From NCBI GenBank assembly GCA_002722135.1, contig PBKJ01000011.1, positions 37,309 through 101,308 on the forward strand: a stretch of DNA of 64,000 bases, written 5' to 3'. Below the pieces are notes generated by a model. The model did no database searches. It worked only from the letters and a program-made list of their open reading frames with translations, and had not been told where the DNA came from. The DNA is from Methanobacteriota archaeon (GTDB taxonomy: Archaea; Thermoplasmatota; Poseidoniia; Poseidoniales; Poseidoniaceae). Shown piece after piece: positions 39,039 to 49,150 of the stretch. Within the stretch, counting starts at the first letter, position 1. Every line of letters begins with the position of its first letter. Both the position numbers and the translations under genes were made by a program.

Positions 39039-41204
39039 TCATGCCTCTTCGTCCGAATCGAGCACCAACGAGGTCGTCGCCCGAGCGGCACGAGGCTCTG
39101 CTTCAACAAGCCCGTTCACTTCCAAATCGACCATGGATCCCAGACCGTCCAATTCAACGGTCAGGAAGACGACCGTATCCTCGCGAAGGGTGTCGAGGAA
39201 GACGTCTTCGCCATGGTGCATGAAACGTGGCTCCACGGCTTTGACTTCGCACGCCGCACCAAGCGGTGCGTCGAACCTCAGCGCCGTGGCTTCCCACGTT
39301 TGCGGGCCCGCGGCGAGGCCGACGAGGAGAACGTGTGCCCCCTCCTTGGCCAAACGCGGGTCGAGACGCCATGCTGCAAGGGCAATCTCGTCGGTACGAT
39401 GTGAGAGATCCGGCTCACCCCAACTTCGGCACGCCTCTTCGAACTCCAGCGTGGCCACGGCATCAAGTGCGAGATGAAGGTCACGTCGTTCTTGCTCGAC
39501 CGGGCGTCCTTCATCGAGACGCTTCACGATGCTCCGGAGGCGCTCACGTTGGACCCGCATGAGGTTGGCGAGGCGGGTTCGCCGCCGCTGGATGTGCGCC
39601 AAGTACGCCACAGGGATGAGGAAACAGAAACCGAGGATCCAGCGGACGCGTGCTCCCCAAATTTGGGACGCTTCGTCCGGTTCAAACCATGGTTCATCGC
39701 CTTCATCCACCACGCCGTGAGCCATCTCAAGGGTGTAATTCAGCGTCACACCGTCGCTGCCCCACGTGGTGTTCAGCACCTCGTCTGCATCGATGACGCT
39801 GATGCGAACGAGGTGTGCGCCTCGTCCAAACTGCGCGCTGAGGCTTTCGCCTTGGCCGTCGAGGGTCTCCAGCGTCCGCTCCTCTTCGTCGATGATACCG
39901 GTGATCGGGTCGATGGGAATCAGTTCAACATGCACAGGTTCCGAGGACCACACGCTGACTTTGACCAGGTGAATCGATTCCTCCCACGCGTCGATGAAGA
40001 AGGGGAGCACGTCAGCCACGTCGTGTGTGGCCCTCACAAGGTGTCCACTCCTGCTGCCGTTGAGCGGAAGGTGGCCTGTGGTATCACCATCGAGCAAGGC
40101 TCCATCGCTGACGTCAACGTACCCTTGCGCATCGTTTCCGCTCCCAAGGTCGGACGCGGAGGTACGCGACAGGCCTGAGGCACACGCTGGGCTGTGACAG
40201 GTCAGCCGGAGGGCCTCAGCTCCTGGCAGGGGCCACACCGTGGACGCTGAACTGATTGGTTCGGAGGTTGTTGCGATCCATGCGCCTTGAACGAGATGGT
40301 GGACCAAGAGTTCGGTCCCCTCAACGGGAGACAGGTGAACCGCATCCGTTTCGTTCACGTCAAGCGCCTTGATTTGGCCCCCGTGTCCGATGATGTGCTC
40401 GATGTCTTGGAGGTGATCCATCGCACCGGCCATGGGATGGGCTGCCATCGTCAGGGCGACGGCGGTGCTCGGGGCCGTACCCTCCACCATGATGAGGATC
40501 CGCTCACCCTCATCGAGCGCGAGTCGATGGGCGTACGGGAGGCTGCCGTCCTGGAGGGTGTGCATCAGGTGGTTGGTCTCGCTCGTGTCGTTTTGGACGA
40601 TGAGTCTGAGGTTGATTTCACTTGATGTGTGGTGAAGCAACAGATCGACCCATGCTGGTCCCTCCGTCTGCGCAAGCATGTACGCGCTGGTGTCCGCGGA
40701 CACGTTGAGGACCCCAGTGGATGCGCCGCTCCACACGGCGCTGAGTTGAACAGGATGAACCCCTGACCACCACACGTCCCCTGCTTGGCTCATGGCGAGC
40801 ATCGTGGTCTCAGCGACGGACCCCGGAGCCGGCCGGTCAGGCAGCGTGGCCATGGTGGAAGCGAAGGTCACGACTTCGGCACGTTCCTCGTCGACAAAGG
40901 CGAGGGTCAAGGTCAATCGCGAACTCACCTCGGCCACGTGGATGTGTTCGATGCCTCCCGTCTCCTGCACCAACGTGTTGCCCTGAGCATCGCTTACGGT
41001 GGCTTCACAGGCGAGGCATGAGACCCAGAAGAGTCCCTGAAGTGAGGCGTCCAGGTCGAGGGTGGTGGTCCATGATGCACCCGCTTCGCCATGGACGATC
41101 ACACGGGTTTCGTCCTCAACCTCAGTCGTGTTCGCCGAGGTTGACGCCAACGCAAGGCTGCACAACAGCAGCCCCAGCATCACGGCGGCCCCGCGCTTCG
41201 CCAT
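39039..41204 (-). CDS. Secreted/TM-anchored protein with cytoplasmic C-terminal domain
   Basis: Signal peptide MAKRGAAVMLGLLLCSLALASTSA at 41204; C-terminal TM ILGFCFLIPVAYLAHI then ~190 aa. The upstream part of the listed ORF overlaps the divergent arcS and is rejected. Confidence 0.68.
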   Translation of the reverse strand: MAKRGAAVMLGLLLCSLALASTSANTTEVEDETRVIVHGEAGASWTTTLDLDASLQGLFWVSCLACEATVSDAQGNTLVQETGGIEHIHVAEVSSRLTLTLAFVDEERAEVVTFASTMATLPDRPAPGSVAETTMLAMSQAGDVWWSGVHPVQLSAVWSGASTGVLNVSADTSAYMLAQTEGPAWVDLLLHHTSSEINLRLIVQNDTSETNHLMHTLQDGSLPYAHRLALDEGERILIMVEGTAPSTAVALTMAAHPMAGAMDHLQDIEHIIGHGGQIKALDVNETDAVHLSPVEGTELLVHHLVQGAWIATTSEPISSASTVWPLPGAEALRLTCHSPACASGLSRTSASDLGSGNDAQGYVDVSDGALLDGDTTGHLPLNGSRSGHLVRATHDVADVLPFFIDAWEESIHLVKVSVWSSEPVHVELIPIDPITGIIDEEERTLETLDGQGESLSAQFGRGAHLVRISVIDADEVLNTTWGSDGVTLNYTLEMAHGVVDEGDEPWFEPDEASQIWGARVRWILGFCFLIPVAYLAHIQRRRTRLANLMRVQRERLRSIVKRLDEGRPVEQERRDLHLALDAVATLEFEEACRSWGEPDLSHRTDEIALAAWRLDPRLAKEGAHVLLVGLAAGPQTWEATALRFDAPLGAACEVKAVEPRFMHHGEDVFLDTLREDTVVFLTVELDGLGSMVDLEVNGLVEAEPRAARATTSLVLDSDEEA

Positions 41205-41282
41205 GACGTGCGGGTTTTCCAACAGGGTTTCAAGCCCTCGTCTTGGCACCGACTTCAAGTGCAGGTCCTGCTGCCATCTGCC

Positions 41283-43067
41283 ATGGACGGTGTGCTCGGA
41301 CGTACCGTCGCATCCCGTGACCGCTTTGCCCGCTTGTGGGGGCTCGGTGACAGGAACCAACCCACCGGTCGCACCCCCGGCCTGGTCATGTTGGACGGGG
41401 ATCCATCGATCGACGTCGCCTTGGCTCCGTTCAGGGCTGAAACGACGCGAACCTTGCCCGCAACGTTGACGCTCACGGCCCGCGGCGCGTTTGAAGTCCC
41501 CTCGTTCGACACACCCGGGCCGACATGGTCGGTCGGTTTGGGCCACGTGCTCCCCCCAGAGATGGAGGAAGCCGATGCAGGAGAGCCTGCCGGCATCGGT
41601 CCCTTGCTCCCGGTGTCGTGGCAGCGCATGATGCACGATGCCGACTTGATGGATTCAACCTTGGCGCCGCAGGTGGTGGTGTTGACCGATGCGTTGGCGC
41701 TCACCAGCAACCCACGTCGATTCATTGATGCGCTTGTGGCCATCAAGCGGCGCTTTCCGGGTGCGCTGCTTTGGGCGCCGGGAATCGGGGGTCCCGATAA
41801 CCTCGCGCTGCTCGTTTGGCTTGGCGTTGATTTGTTCGATATGACGCGTTCCCGTCAGGCAGCAGCCTCTGAGATGTTGCTCGACCGTGGCGGTCCGCGA
41901 ACGCCGTCCGTGGAGTTGGGCGAGTCCGCAAGCCTTGACGCCCAAGTCGATGCGTGGCGTGCAGCGGTGGCCGAGGTCCGTGAGCATCTTGCAGCGGGTA
42001 CGCTGCGTCAACTGGTGGATCGCCAAGCGCTGGTGGCACCGTCGACGGTGGTCCAACTGCGTCACCACGACGAGGTTTGTTCCACGATGGATGGCTTGCT
42101 TGAACGTCACGTTCCGCGCGAGCGCAAGCTGATGTGCATGGCCGAAACCAGCCTTCACGAGCCCGCTGTCCTTGATTGGGTGAACTGGATGAGCACCGAC
42201 TACCGCGCGCCGCAAGGCATGGACCGATTGTTGGTGCTCTTGCCATGCTCAGCGCGAAAACCGTACAGGTTCTCGAAATCCCATCGTCGCTTCATCGAGG
42301 CCATCGGCACCAATGCGGTCCACGAAGTCATGGTGACCTCGCCACTCGGTCTGGTGCCGAGGGACCTCGAACAAGTGTGGCCGGCTCAGCACTACGATCT
42401 GGCCGTCACCGGTCGCTGGAGTGCAGACGAGATCAACCGTATTGGGAGCATGCTCTCCGCCATGATCGAGAGGCACGATTACCAGTGCATCGTGGACCAC
42501 TCGGGGATCACGCTTCCAGAATCGTGCTATGGTGGCCTTCCTCGTATCGATACGCGCCAAGGCGAGTCAGCAGGGTCGCGGACTGCACTCGAACGCTTGA
42601 GCGAGGCTGTGCGTGAAGCGGTCCGGACCCACGGGGCCCGTCGCCGGTCTCGGGATGCCATGCACCTCGATGAGTGGCGAAGCGCTTCACGCCGATTGCT
42701 GGGCGGGCACGCATGGTTGGACGGGGCAGAGGTCAGGGGTCGCCCCCCACGCTTCCGCATCATGTGCGGTTCGGACCAGATTGGCCAGTGGTCTCCCGAC
42801 CGTGGTGGATTTTCCCTGTCCAAGGCCGCCGTCCTCCGGCTCGAGGCCGGGGCTGCATTGCCGCAAGTGCATTTGACGCCTGATGTCGTGTGGAAAGGGG
42901 ACATCCACGTGGGTATCGTTCAGGACGTGGTCGGTGACGTTCGTGTTGGCTCCGACCTCTTGGTGATGCAGAACGGGCAAGCGATTGGCCTCGCTCGTGC
43001 CCTCGCCCCCGGTTGGGAGTGGGCGGGGACGCCGGGGCGGCTCGCTAAAGCGCACCAGCGTCTTTGA
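41283..43067 (+). CDS. arcS: Archaeosine synthase ArcS (TgtA2) with C-terminal PUA-like domain
   Basis: Diagnostic PCSARKPYRFSKSH motif (42243-42284), TGT-like N-terminal domain, PUA-like end (GDVRVGSDLLVMQNGQAIGLARA). The start is uncertain (41208 or 41283). Confidence 0.82.
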   Translation: MDGVLGRTVASRDRFARLWGLGDRNQPTGRTPGLVMLDGDPSIDVALAPFRAETTRTLPATLTLTARGAFEVPSFDTPGPTWSVGLGHVLPPEMEEADAGEPAGIGPLLPVSWQRMMHDADLMDSTLAPQVVVLTDALALTSNPRRFIDALVAIKRRFPGALLWAPGIGGPDNLALLVWLGVDLFDMTRSRQAAASEMLLDRGGPRTPSVELGESASLDAQVDAWRAAVAEVREHLAAGTLRQLVDRQALVAPSTVVQLRHHDEVCSTMDGLLERHVPRERKLMCMAETSLHEPAVLDWVNWMSTDYRAPQGMDRLLVLLPCSARKPYRFSKSHRRFIEAIGTNAVHEVMVTSPLGLVPRDLEQVWPAQHYDLAVTGRWSADEINRIGSMLSAMIERHDYQCIVDHSGITLPESCYGGLPRIDTRQGESAGSRTALERLSEAVREAVRTHGARRRSRDAMHLDEWRSASRRLLGGHAWLDGAEVRGRPPRFRIMCGSDQIGQWSPDRGGFSLSKAAVLRLEAGAALPQVHLTPDVVWKGDIHVGIVQDVVGDVRVGSDLLVMQNGQAIGLARALAPGWEWAGTPGRLAKAHQRL

Positions 43068-43135
43068 GACCGAAGGCCCGCGGCGATGCGGTTAAGAGGG
43101 GAGAGCAGGTCGCCGGACCGTTCGGAGGTCCATGC

Positions 43136-43591
43136 ATGGCAAGGATGTACTCGTCTCGCAAAGGCAGCAGCGGCTCGTCCAAGCCCTACGTGACCGAAGC
43201 CCCGGCCTGGTCCAACACGGACAAGGCAGCCGTTGAGGCCCTCGTCCTTGACTACGCCAAGGCCGGCCACTCCAGCGCTCAAATCGGCACGCTCCTGCGC
43301 GATCGGCATGCCGTCCCCAACGCTCGTCTCGTGCTCGGCCGCCGCATCAGCGCCGTGCTGAGCGAAGCCGACCTTGCGGGCAGTTACCCCGAGGACATGA
43401 TGAACCTCATGCGCCGCGCCGCGGGCTTGATCGACCACATGGGAAGCAACCACAAGGACCTGCACAACCGCAGGGCGCTCGAACTCACCGAGGCGAAGAT
43501 TCGCCGCCTCGCCAAGTACTACATCGGGGAGGGACGCCTCGACGCCGACTGGCGTTACAAGCGCGACCAGCTCCGCCTCATGGTCGAGTGA
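43136..43591 (+). CDS. rpsO: 30S ribosomal protein uS15 (archaeal type)
   Basis: MARMYSSRKGSSGSSKPY...HNRRALELTEAKIRRLAKYYIGEGRLDADWRYKRDQLRLMVE. Confidence 0.93.
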   Translation: MARMYSSRKGSSGSSKPYVTEAPAWSNTDKAAVEALVLDYAKAGHSSAQIGTLLRDRHAVPNARLVLGRRISAVLSEADLAGSYPEDMMNLMRRAAGLIDHMGSNHKDLHNRRALELTEAKIRRLAKYYIGEGRLDADWRYKRDQLRLMVE

Positions 43592-43634
43592 CCGTTGGCG
43601 CAGGTTGATGTGTCCCCGCATCTGAGGCGGGACG

Positions 43635-44546
43635 ATGTCGCCCCTGACCTCCATCGACGGCCTGTCCGAGGCCGCTGCATGGGCCGAAGAGGTTGCGTCG
43701 ACTTTGTCGTCCGGCCGGACGGTGGTGCTCGACGGGGCGGCAGATGCCAACGTCATGCTCGGTCTGGTCCAACTCGAGGCGGCTTTGCTCGACCGCGGCC
43801 TGCCTTACCGGAGGGCCCTGTCACCATCGACACACGTGCTTCCTGCCTCTGAACGCGCTTCGCCCGTCGTCGGGGACTCCGAACTGCATTGTTCGGTCGT
43901 CGAAGAGGCAGATGCACACCCGTCATTCCCGGACCTCGATGGTTCCGTCCACCGTTTTGTGCCCGTTGCGGCCTCGGTCAAACTCGGACGTGATCAACGG
44001 GCACGCACCGGAACGCTCAGCCCGGCCGTTCTCTGCGCGTTGGTGGCTGAGCATCTGGCACCGGCGGGTTCCCGCGTGCGTCGCGTCCGACCTTGGGTGC
44101 TGTTGGCACAATGGGGTCGTGGCGCCTTGGATGCCACGTATGACCCGTGGTACACGGTGCTTCGAGACCACCTCTGCGAGGAAGGAAGCATACGCGTGGC
44201 AAGCCTCGCGGACGTGGAAACACTCCCAAGCACGCTTCCTGAGGGGTTTTCTCATGCCTTGCTCAAGCGGCTCCGTCGGGCGTGGCCGAAGATGGACCAT
44301 TCCGCCCGTTCACGCGGGTTCTCAGAAGCCGTGCTGCCTGCATTGAGGCACGCGTCAATGGCATCAGCAAGGCTTGAGGAGGTCGTATGGCACCGGCCTG
44401 TGCTGCCCGGACAAGCCCTGGACATGTTGGAACAAGCCGCTCTGCTTGGTCGAGCAGCGACCGCAGATGAGGCCGATGGGCAACTTTCCATGAGCCGCAA
44501 AATGGATGATTTGTTGACCACAGGCGCGCTGGTTGATTCGGCCTGA
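43635..44546 (+). CDS. Hypothetical; possibly degenerate DHH/RecJ-like protein
   Basis: Immediately downstream of uS15, a position often held by RecJ-like genes in Euryarchaeota; weak TGTLSPAVLCALVAEHL similarity; no DHH motif seen. Confidence 0.4.
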   Translation: MSPLTSIDGLSEAAAWAEEVASTLSSGRTVVLDGAADANVMLGLVQLEAALLDRGLPYRRALSPSTHVLPASERASPVVGDSELHCSVVEEADAHPSFPDLDGSVHRFVPVAASVKLGRDQRARTGTLSPAVLCALVAEHLAPAGSRVRRVRPWVLLAQWGRGALDATYDPWYTVLRDHLCEEGSIRVASLADVETLPSTLPEGFSHALLKRLRRAWPKMDHSARSRGFSEAVLPALRHASMASARLEEVVWHRPVLPGQALDMLEQAALLGRAATADEADGQLSMSRKMDDLLTTGALVDSA

Positions 44547-44586
44547 AGCACCAATGGCTTCAAGGAACAGCCATCGATGGGCAGCC

Positions 44587-44937
44587 ATGGCCATCGAGCG
44601 ATTGTTGACGGGCGGCATTCGTGACCAAATCCAAGACCTGATGGCCACGGAGGACCTTGTCCTCGAAACCTTCCGTGATTTGGTCAAGGACGAGCTCAAG
44701 GCACACATCCGGAACGTCATTGACGACGATCCTGAGCTCAAGGCCGAAATCAAGGAGGCCGTCGGCTACTATTTCCAAGCCAAAGCACGCTCCGTGTACG
44801 CGGAACTGAAGGCAAGCAGGGCTGCAACTCGACTCGGATTGCGCATGCTCCCCGACGAACTGCAGGGCGAAATCGGAACCGCACTGGTCGGTTTGTTTGA
44901 GAAAGAACTTGGAACCCTCCTTGAGCGTGCGCTTTGA
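44587..44937 (+). CDS. Hypothetical alpha-helical protein
   Basis: MAIERLLTGGIRDQIQDLMATEDLVLETFRDLVKDELKAHI...; collinear short ORF. Confidence 0.5.
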   Translation: MAIERLLTGGIRDQIQDLMATEDLVLETFRDLVKDELKAHIRNVIDDDPELKAEIKEAVGYYFQAKARSVYAELKASRAATRLGLRMLPDELQGEIGTALVGLFEKELGTLLERAL

Positions 44938-44946
44938 GGTGATCCG

Positions 44947-46986
44947 GTGCGGCAAGTCCTCGTGGCGCTGCTGATGCTGGCCCCGATGCTCATTCTTCCC
45001 TCGGCCGCGGCGGTGGAAGGGCGGTCTTCCTCCGACGTGATTTGCTGTCCGGCCTCAGAGGTCGAGTTGTTCATGCTCGGCTCTGCAGACAGCGGGACGT
45101 TGAACCCCTTTTCTGAACGGCTGGGCGACGATCCTGAGAGCGCCGTCATCGCCAACGCGGTCACGTCTGAGGAGGTCGTCGCGACGTGGAGGTTGCAAGA
45201 CCTCTACGCGGGCACGGTCCCAGAGAGCACGTGGGCGATCAGCCTCCCCGTGCTGGTTGAGAACGCCGGAGGGGCCCAGGTGAATTTCACCGTGGAGGTG
45301 GCCATCGGTTCGAACGTGTACGTCGGTGAACTCCCGGCTCCGTCGACCTTTGTCGGTCAGGGCCAGAGCACGGTCAGCTTCAACGTCCCTGTTGAGGAGA
45401 CCACGGTCAACGACGGGTGGGACCTCGAAGTCGTGCTGTTGGCGCGTTCGGTGATTTTCTCGGTTCCGCAGAGCGGCTCACAACTCTCGGTGCTGTGGGG
45501 CGCAGACGATGCCGACGCCTCCATCACGGGCGACCTCGCGGTGGTTCAGATGCATCTTCTCGACGTGGAAACCCAAGGGGCCGATGCCTATGTCGGCATC
45601 GTGGTGGCCTCTCCTTTCGGGACGGACTTGCTCGCGTTCAGCAACGAGATGACCCTCCGTCTCGACGGCAGCGTGGTCTCCGGGGACCCGGTGGAAACCC
45701 AATCCGCTGACGGCATTCGGGTCACGTGGACCTACACGGACGATGACCCAGGCGAACGAACCATGTCGCTTCAGGTCACCCTTCGTTTGCAGAGCGGCGG
45801 AGCGACCATCACAAGCGAAAGCCGTGACGTGACCTTCACCACCGAAGGTGGAGACGGCGGCGGTGGCAGTTACTACCCCTCAGAGGAGCCTCTTCGCACA
45901 ACGGGGGCAGGCTCGGCTTTGACCGTCGTGGGGAGCATGGCCTTTTCTCAGGACCGTGGCGATTTGGTCCTCGAACGCGAGACCTCCATCACGCTTGACG
46001 GCGAGATGGCGTTCTGGATGCGGTGGTCGCTCGATCACCTTGGAAGCGAAGACCTCGCGCTCTCACCGACCATACGATCGTTCCGTGCAGGTGGTGTGGG
46101 CGATGAAGAAAGGGAAAGCCGGATGATTGAATCGGTGGAACGGCAAGAATTCGAACAACAGATGGGCAAACTCCACGTCTCCTTCCTCTCCAATGGTCTC
46201 GGCTTGAAACCCGACGAGTTGATCGGTGATTCTGGTGACTTTGACACCGTGGGCATCAGCCTCGATTTGCACGGTGAGGAGCGGGTCATCAACCATCCAC
46301 TGACCATCACCATACGGTCCCGTGAGCGTGTGGACGACGGGACGCTCATCGATTTGGTGCGGGACTTCATCGTCGTTCAGCCGGTTCCGTTCTGGTCCGA
46401 TTGGTCGATCGAACTCACCCTTCGGAGTTCTGGCCTGACGGCCCTTGCTGGTCTCGATTTGGGCGATGCTGAAGGGTTGAACCTCAACCATCGTCGCCTG
46501 CCCATGGGTGAGGTGGCCGTGCTCAGCGGGAGTGAGCTCGACCAAGGGTTGACCTTCGAGTTGATCGCGGCGCCCACAAGCGCTCCCTTGTACGCTCCGT
46601 TGTTGGTCTTGGTTGGAACCCTCGCCGTGCTGGCCGGTGGACTGGCTCTTGGTTGGCGCGTGTCTCGCAACCGCCGCCGAGGCTTGCTGCTGACCGAGGT
46701 GGTGCTTCTCGGCATCATCGTCTTCGCCATGTTCCTCTTTGCTTACCCTTCGATCTTCGTGTTGGGCGCAGCTGGATCATCGGCCTTCATCTGGGGCGTG
46801 ACCGCTCTGGTGTCCCCACGAACGGCACGACCCGCCGGCAAGCCTTCCGCTCGGAACATGAAGAACGTCCCTCTCCCGACGTTCGCATGCCCGGCATGCG
46901 GGACAGTGAACGATGTCCCATCGCATGAGCGCCCCCTTCGCATCGTGTGCATGGGCTGCCAGCGTGGCATTACCATCCAGGGGTGA
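44947..46986 (+). CDS. Secreted/TM-anchored protein with cytoplasmic zinc-ribbon tail
   Basis: GTG start; signal peptide MRQVLVALLMLAPMLILPSAAA; two or more C-terminal TM helices; tail FACPACGTVNDVPSHERPLRIVCMGC. Confidence 0.68.
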   Translation: MRQVLVALLMLAPMLILPSAAAVEGRSSSDVICCPASEVELFMLGSADSGTLNPFSERLGDDPESAVIANAVTSEEVVATWRLQDLYAGTVPESTWAISLPVLVENAGGAQVNFTVEVAIGSNVYVGELPAPSTFVGQGQSTVSFNVPVEETTVNDGWDLEVVLLARSVIFSVPQSGSQLSVLWGADDADASITGDLAVVQMHLLDVETQGADAYVGIVVASPFGTDLLAFSNEMTLRLDGSVVSGDPVETQSADGIRVTWTYTDDDPGERTMSLQVTLRLQSGGATITSESRDVTFTTEGGDGGGGSYYPSEEPLRTTGAGSALTVVGSMAFSQDRGDLVLERETSITLDGEMAFWMRWSLDHLGSEDLALSPTIRSFRAGGVGDEERESRMIESVERQEFEQQMGKLHVSFLSNGLGLKPDELIGDSGDFDTVGISLDLHGEERVINHPLTITIRSRERVDDGTLIDLVRDFIVVQPVPFWSDWSIELTLRSSGLTALAGLDLGDAEGLNLNHRRLPMGEVAVLSGSELDQGLTFELIAAPTSAPLYAPLLVLVGTLAVLAGGLALGWRVSRNRRRGLLLTEVVLLGIIVFAMFLFAYPSIFVLGAAGSSAFIWGVTALVSPRTARPAGKPSARNMKNVPLPTFACPACGTVNDVPSHERPLRIVCMGCQRGITIQG

Positions 46987-46990
46987 ACCG

Positions 46991-47410
46991 ATGGTGGGTC
47001 TTCTCGGTGACCTCGATTTGGAGGATGAACACGTCACCATCGGGCTTGAGGACAGCCTCGAAGAAGCCGCGCACCGCTTGATTGACGTTCCGGGTGGGGT
47101 CCTTGTGGTGCTGGACGATGAGGCGCAGCCGCGTGGTCTGATCCGGCCTGATCACCTGCTTCGTGAAGTGCTCAAAGGCACGGATTTGCGCGCGAGCGTC
47201 TGCCGCGATGTGATGCTTTCCGACGTGCTTCGGTTGCCGGTGTCTACACCGTTGGACGAGGTGGTCGCGGTGATCGATCGTCGGCAACCCGACGCCGTGG
47301 TCGGGGTGGACGATGAGGGGGTGTTTCTCGGTTGGTTTTCTCCGGCCGACCTCGCTTCCGCACGAGCCAAAGTGAAGGTGCTGCGGTCGTTGGACCGTGC
47401 GCGTTCGTGA
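46991..47410 (+). CDS. CBS-domain protein
   Basis: Tandem CBS-like pattern: LEEAAHRLIDVPGGVLVVLDDEAQPRGLIRPDHLL / LDEVVAVIDRRQPDAVVGVDDEGVFLGWFSPADL. Confidence 0.7.
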   Translation: MVGLLGDLDLEDEHVTIGLEDSLEEAAHRLIDVPGGVLVVLDDEAQPRGLIRPDHLLREVLKGTDLRASVCRDVMLSDVLRLPVSTPLDEVVAVIDRRQPDAVVGVDDEGVFLGWFSPADLASARAKVKVLRSLDRARS

Positions 47411-49150
47411 TTACTCGTGGGCCATCAACAACCGCCCATCTTCGAGCAGAATGGCGTAGCCGATGCGCTCCAACTGAACAACGGTCCCTGCAGGGAAGTC
47501 ATGCGGTTCTAGCCGCCCACTGATCTCATGCAGCATGTCGTCCTCTGCGAGGACAAGCGTGGCGTCTTTTGAGGCGTCAACGGTCCAATGGACGATTGGG
47601 CGTTGGTCCTGCCGTTCGATGGCTCCAGCGATCAAAGTGTCCTCATGCCGGTCAACGTCGACCAAGTCCTTGAGCCGGAACGACGCCATGCTGGCATCCT
47701 CTTCTTCGATCCAAACGTGACCTGTGGTCAGGTCATGGCGCCTTGGGTCTTTGTCCGGCTGATCGGGATAACGCACCAGCGTCGCTTCATCCGGTGCGCC
47801 GGTGAGGGGCATGCGAACCGCATCACGAACGAACGCCAGGCGAGGTGCGGTGCTGTCGACCGCTTTGGTGTTGTGAGAAAACAGGCTGCTCAACGGCACG
47901 GAGATGTCCTTCTGCGTGATGGCCAATTCGAGCCAAAAGGCGCGGAGTGCCGAGGGCTGAATGCCGCGACGCGCGAGGGCGGACAGCGTCGGAAGGCGTG
48001 GGTCACTCCAGCCCTCATACCGTCCGCTCTCGATGTCCTTTCGCATCGCTGAGGTGGAAAACCCGCCCCATTCGTGCACCTTGACGCGACCCCAGTACAT
48101 CGTGTTCGGATAGGTCCAACCAAAGTGCTCGTAGAGCAGGGTCTGTTTCCTCGTGGAATCCATGAGGTCCTTCCCTCGAATGATGTGTGTTACGCCTTGC
48201 AGGTGATCCTCAATCGCGCTCTGAAAGTCGAGAAGCGGCCAAACCTGGTGCTTGGATCCGACCTCTGGCCGGGGGTGCGGATTGGTCACGGTGTCTTGCA
48301 GGCGCAGCGCCGGCCAGTCACGGAGTGCAGGGTTGCGTTGGTCCATGCCCGTTTTCACGCGAACGACCGCTTCTCCCGGCTTGTATGCGCCACCGAGCAT
48401 GCCTTGCCATCGGGTGGTGTGCTCATCCGTGGATTTCCCCCTGCAGGGGCATTCGGTTTGCGTGACGCGGAACTCGCGGAAAGCTTCCGCACTGCAGGTG
48501 CAAACGTAGCCAAAACCCTGCTCGATCATGGAGGTGGCGTGTTCATGGTACACGTCGATGCGATCGCTGGCGATGATCACGCGGTCGGCCGGTCGGCCGA
48601 GCAACCATTCCGTTTCCTGTTGAATGGTGTCGTAGGCCTCGGGCATGGGAGGCTTCACGACGGTGTCTGTGTCGTCAAACCTCAGGATGAGGGTTCCCTT
48701 GTACCGTTCTGCATAGGCTCCGTTGATGACCAAGCCACGAGCGTGTCCAAACGACAGGGGCCCGTTCGGGTTGGGTGCGAACCTGAGGACAACCTTCCCT
48801 TCAACCGCGTCTTCCAAGTCTGGGAGTCCGACGCGCCGTTCCGCTTTGGGGCGTGCTTCAAGCAATTCAGGGGCCATCGCCGCCAGTTCTTGTTGTGCCG
48901 CCTCCAAGCCTTGCTCGGCCACGAAAGCATTCGCTTCCGTGACTGCGGCAGCCACTGCGGCGGCGAGCTCACGGCCATGAGGCCGAAGGTCGGCGCGCAT
49001 GCCCATGATGCGGCCAACGACGGAACCAGCCACGGCTTCTCCGTTGTATTCGACGGCGTTTTGCAACGCGACGAGGCGCAGAAACGCCAGAGTGTCCTCG
49101 TCCGGCGTCCATGTCATGCTGCTCAATACGGGCTGCAGGGGGCCCTTCAT
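47411..49150 (-). CDS. gltX: Glutamyl-tRNA synthetase, archaeal type
   Basis: VLRFAPNPNGPLSFGHARGLVINGAYA (HIGH region), LRFDDTD, GGFSTSAMRKD (KMSKS-like). Confidence 0.92.
   Translation of the reverse strand: MKGPLQPVLSSMTWTPDEDTLAFLRLVALQNAVEYNGEAVAGSVVGRIMGMRADLRPHGRELAAAVAAAVTEANAFVAEQGLEAAQQELAAMAPELLEARPKAERRVGLPDLEDAVEGKVVLRFAPNPNGPLSFGHARGLVINGAYAERYKGTLILRFDDTDTVVKPPMPEAYDTIQQETEWLLGRPADRVIIASDRIDVYHEHATSMIEQGFGYVCTCSAEAFREFRVTQTECPCRGKSTDEHTTRWQGMLGGAYKPGEAVVRVKTGMDQRNPALRDWPALRLQDTVTNPHPRPEVGSKHQVWPLLDFQSAIEDHLQGVTHIIRGKDLMDSTRKQTLLYEHFGWTYPNTMYWGRVKVHEWGGFSTSAMRKDIESGRYEGWSDPRLPTLSALARRGIQPSALRAFWLELAITQKDISVPLSSLFSHNTKAVDSTAPRLAFVRDAVRMPLTGAPDEATLVRYPDQPDKDPRRHDLTTGHVWIEEEDASMASFRLKDLVDVDRHEDTLIAGAIERQDQRPIVHWTVDASKDATLVLAEDDMLHEISGRLEPHDFPAGTVVQLERIGYAILLEDGRLLMAHE

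Noticed and set aside
41205-41636. N-terminal ~144 codons of the 865-aa minus ORF
   Set aside because: Overlaps the divergent arcS gene; a proper signal peptide begins at 41204.
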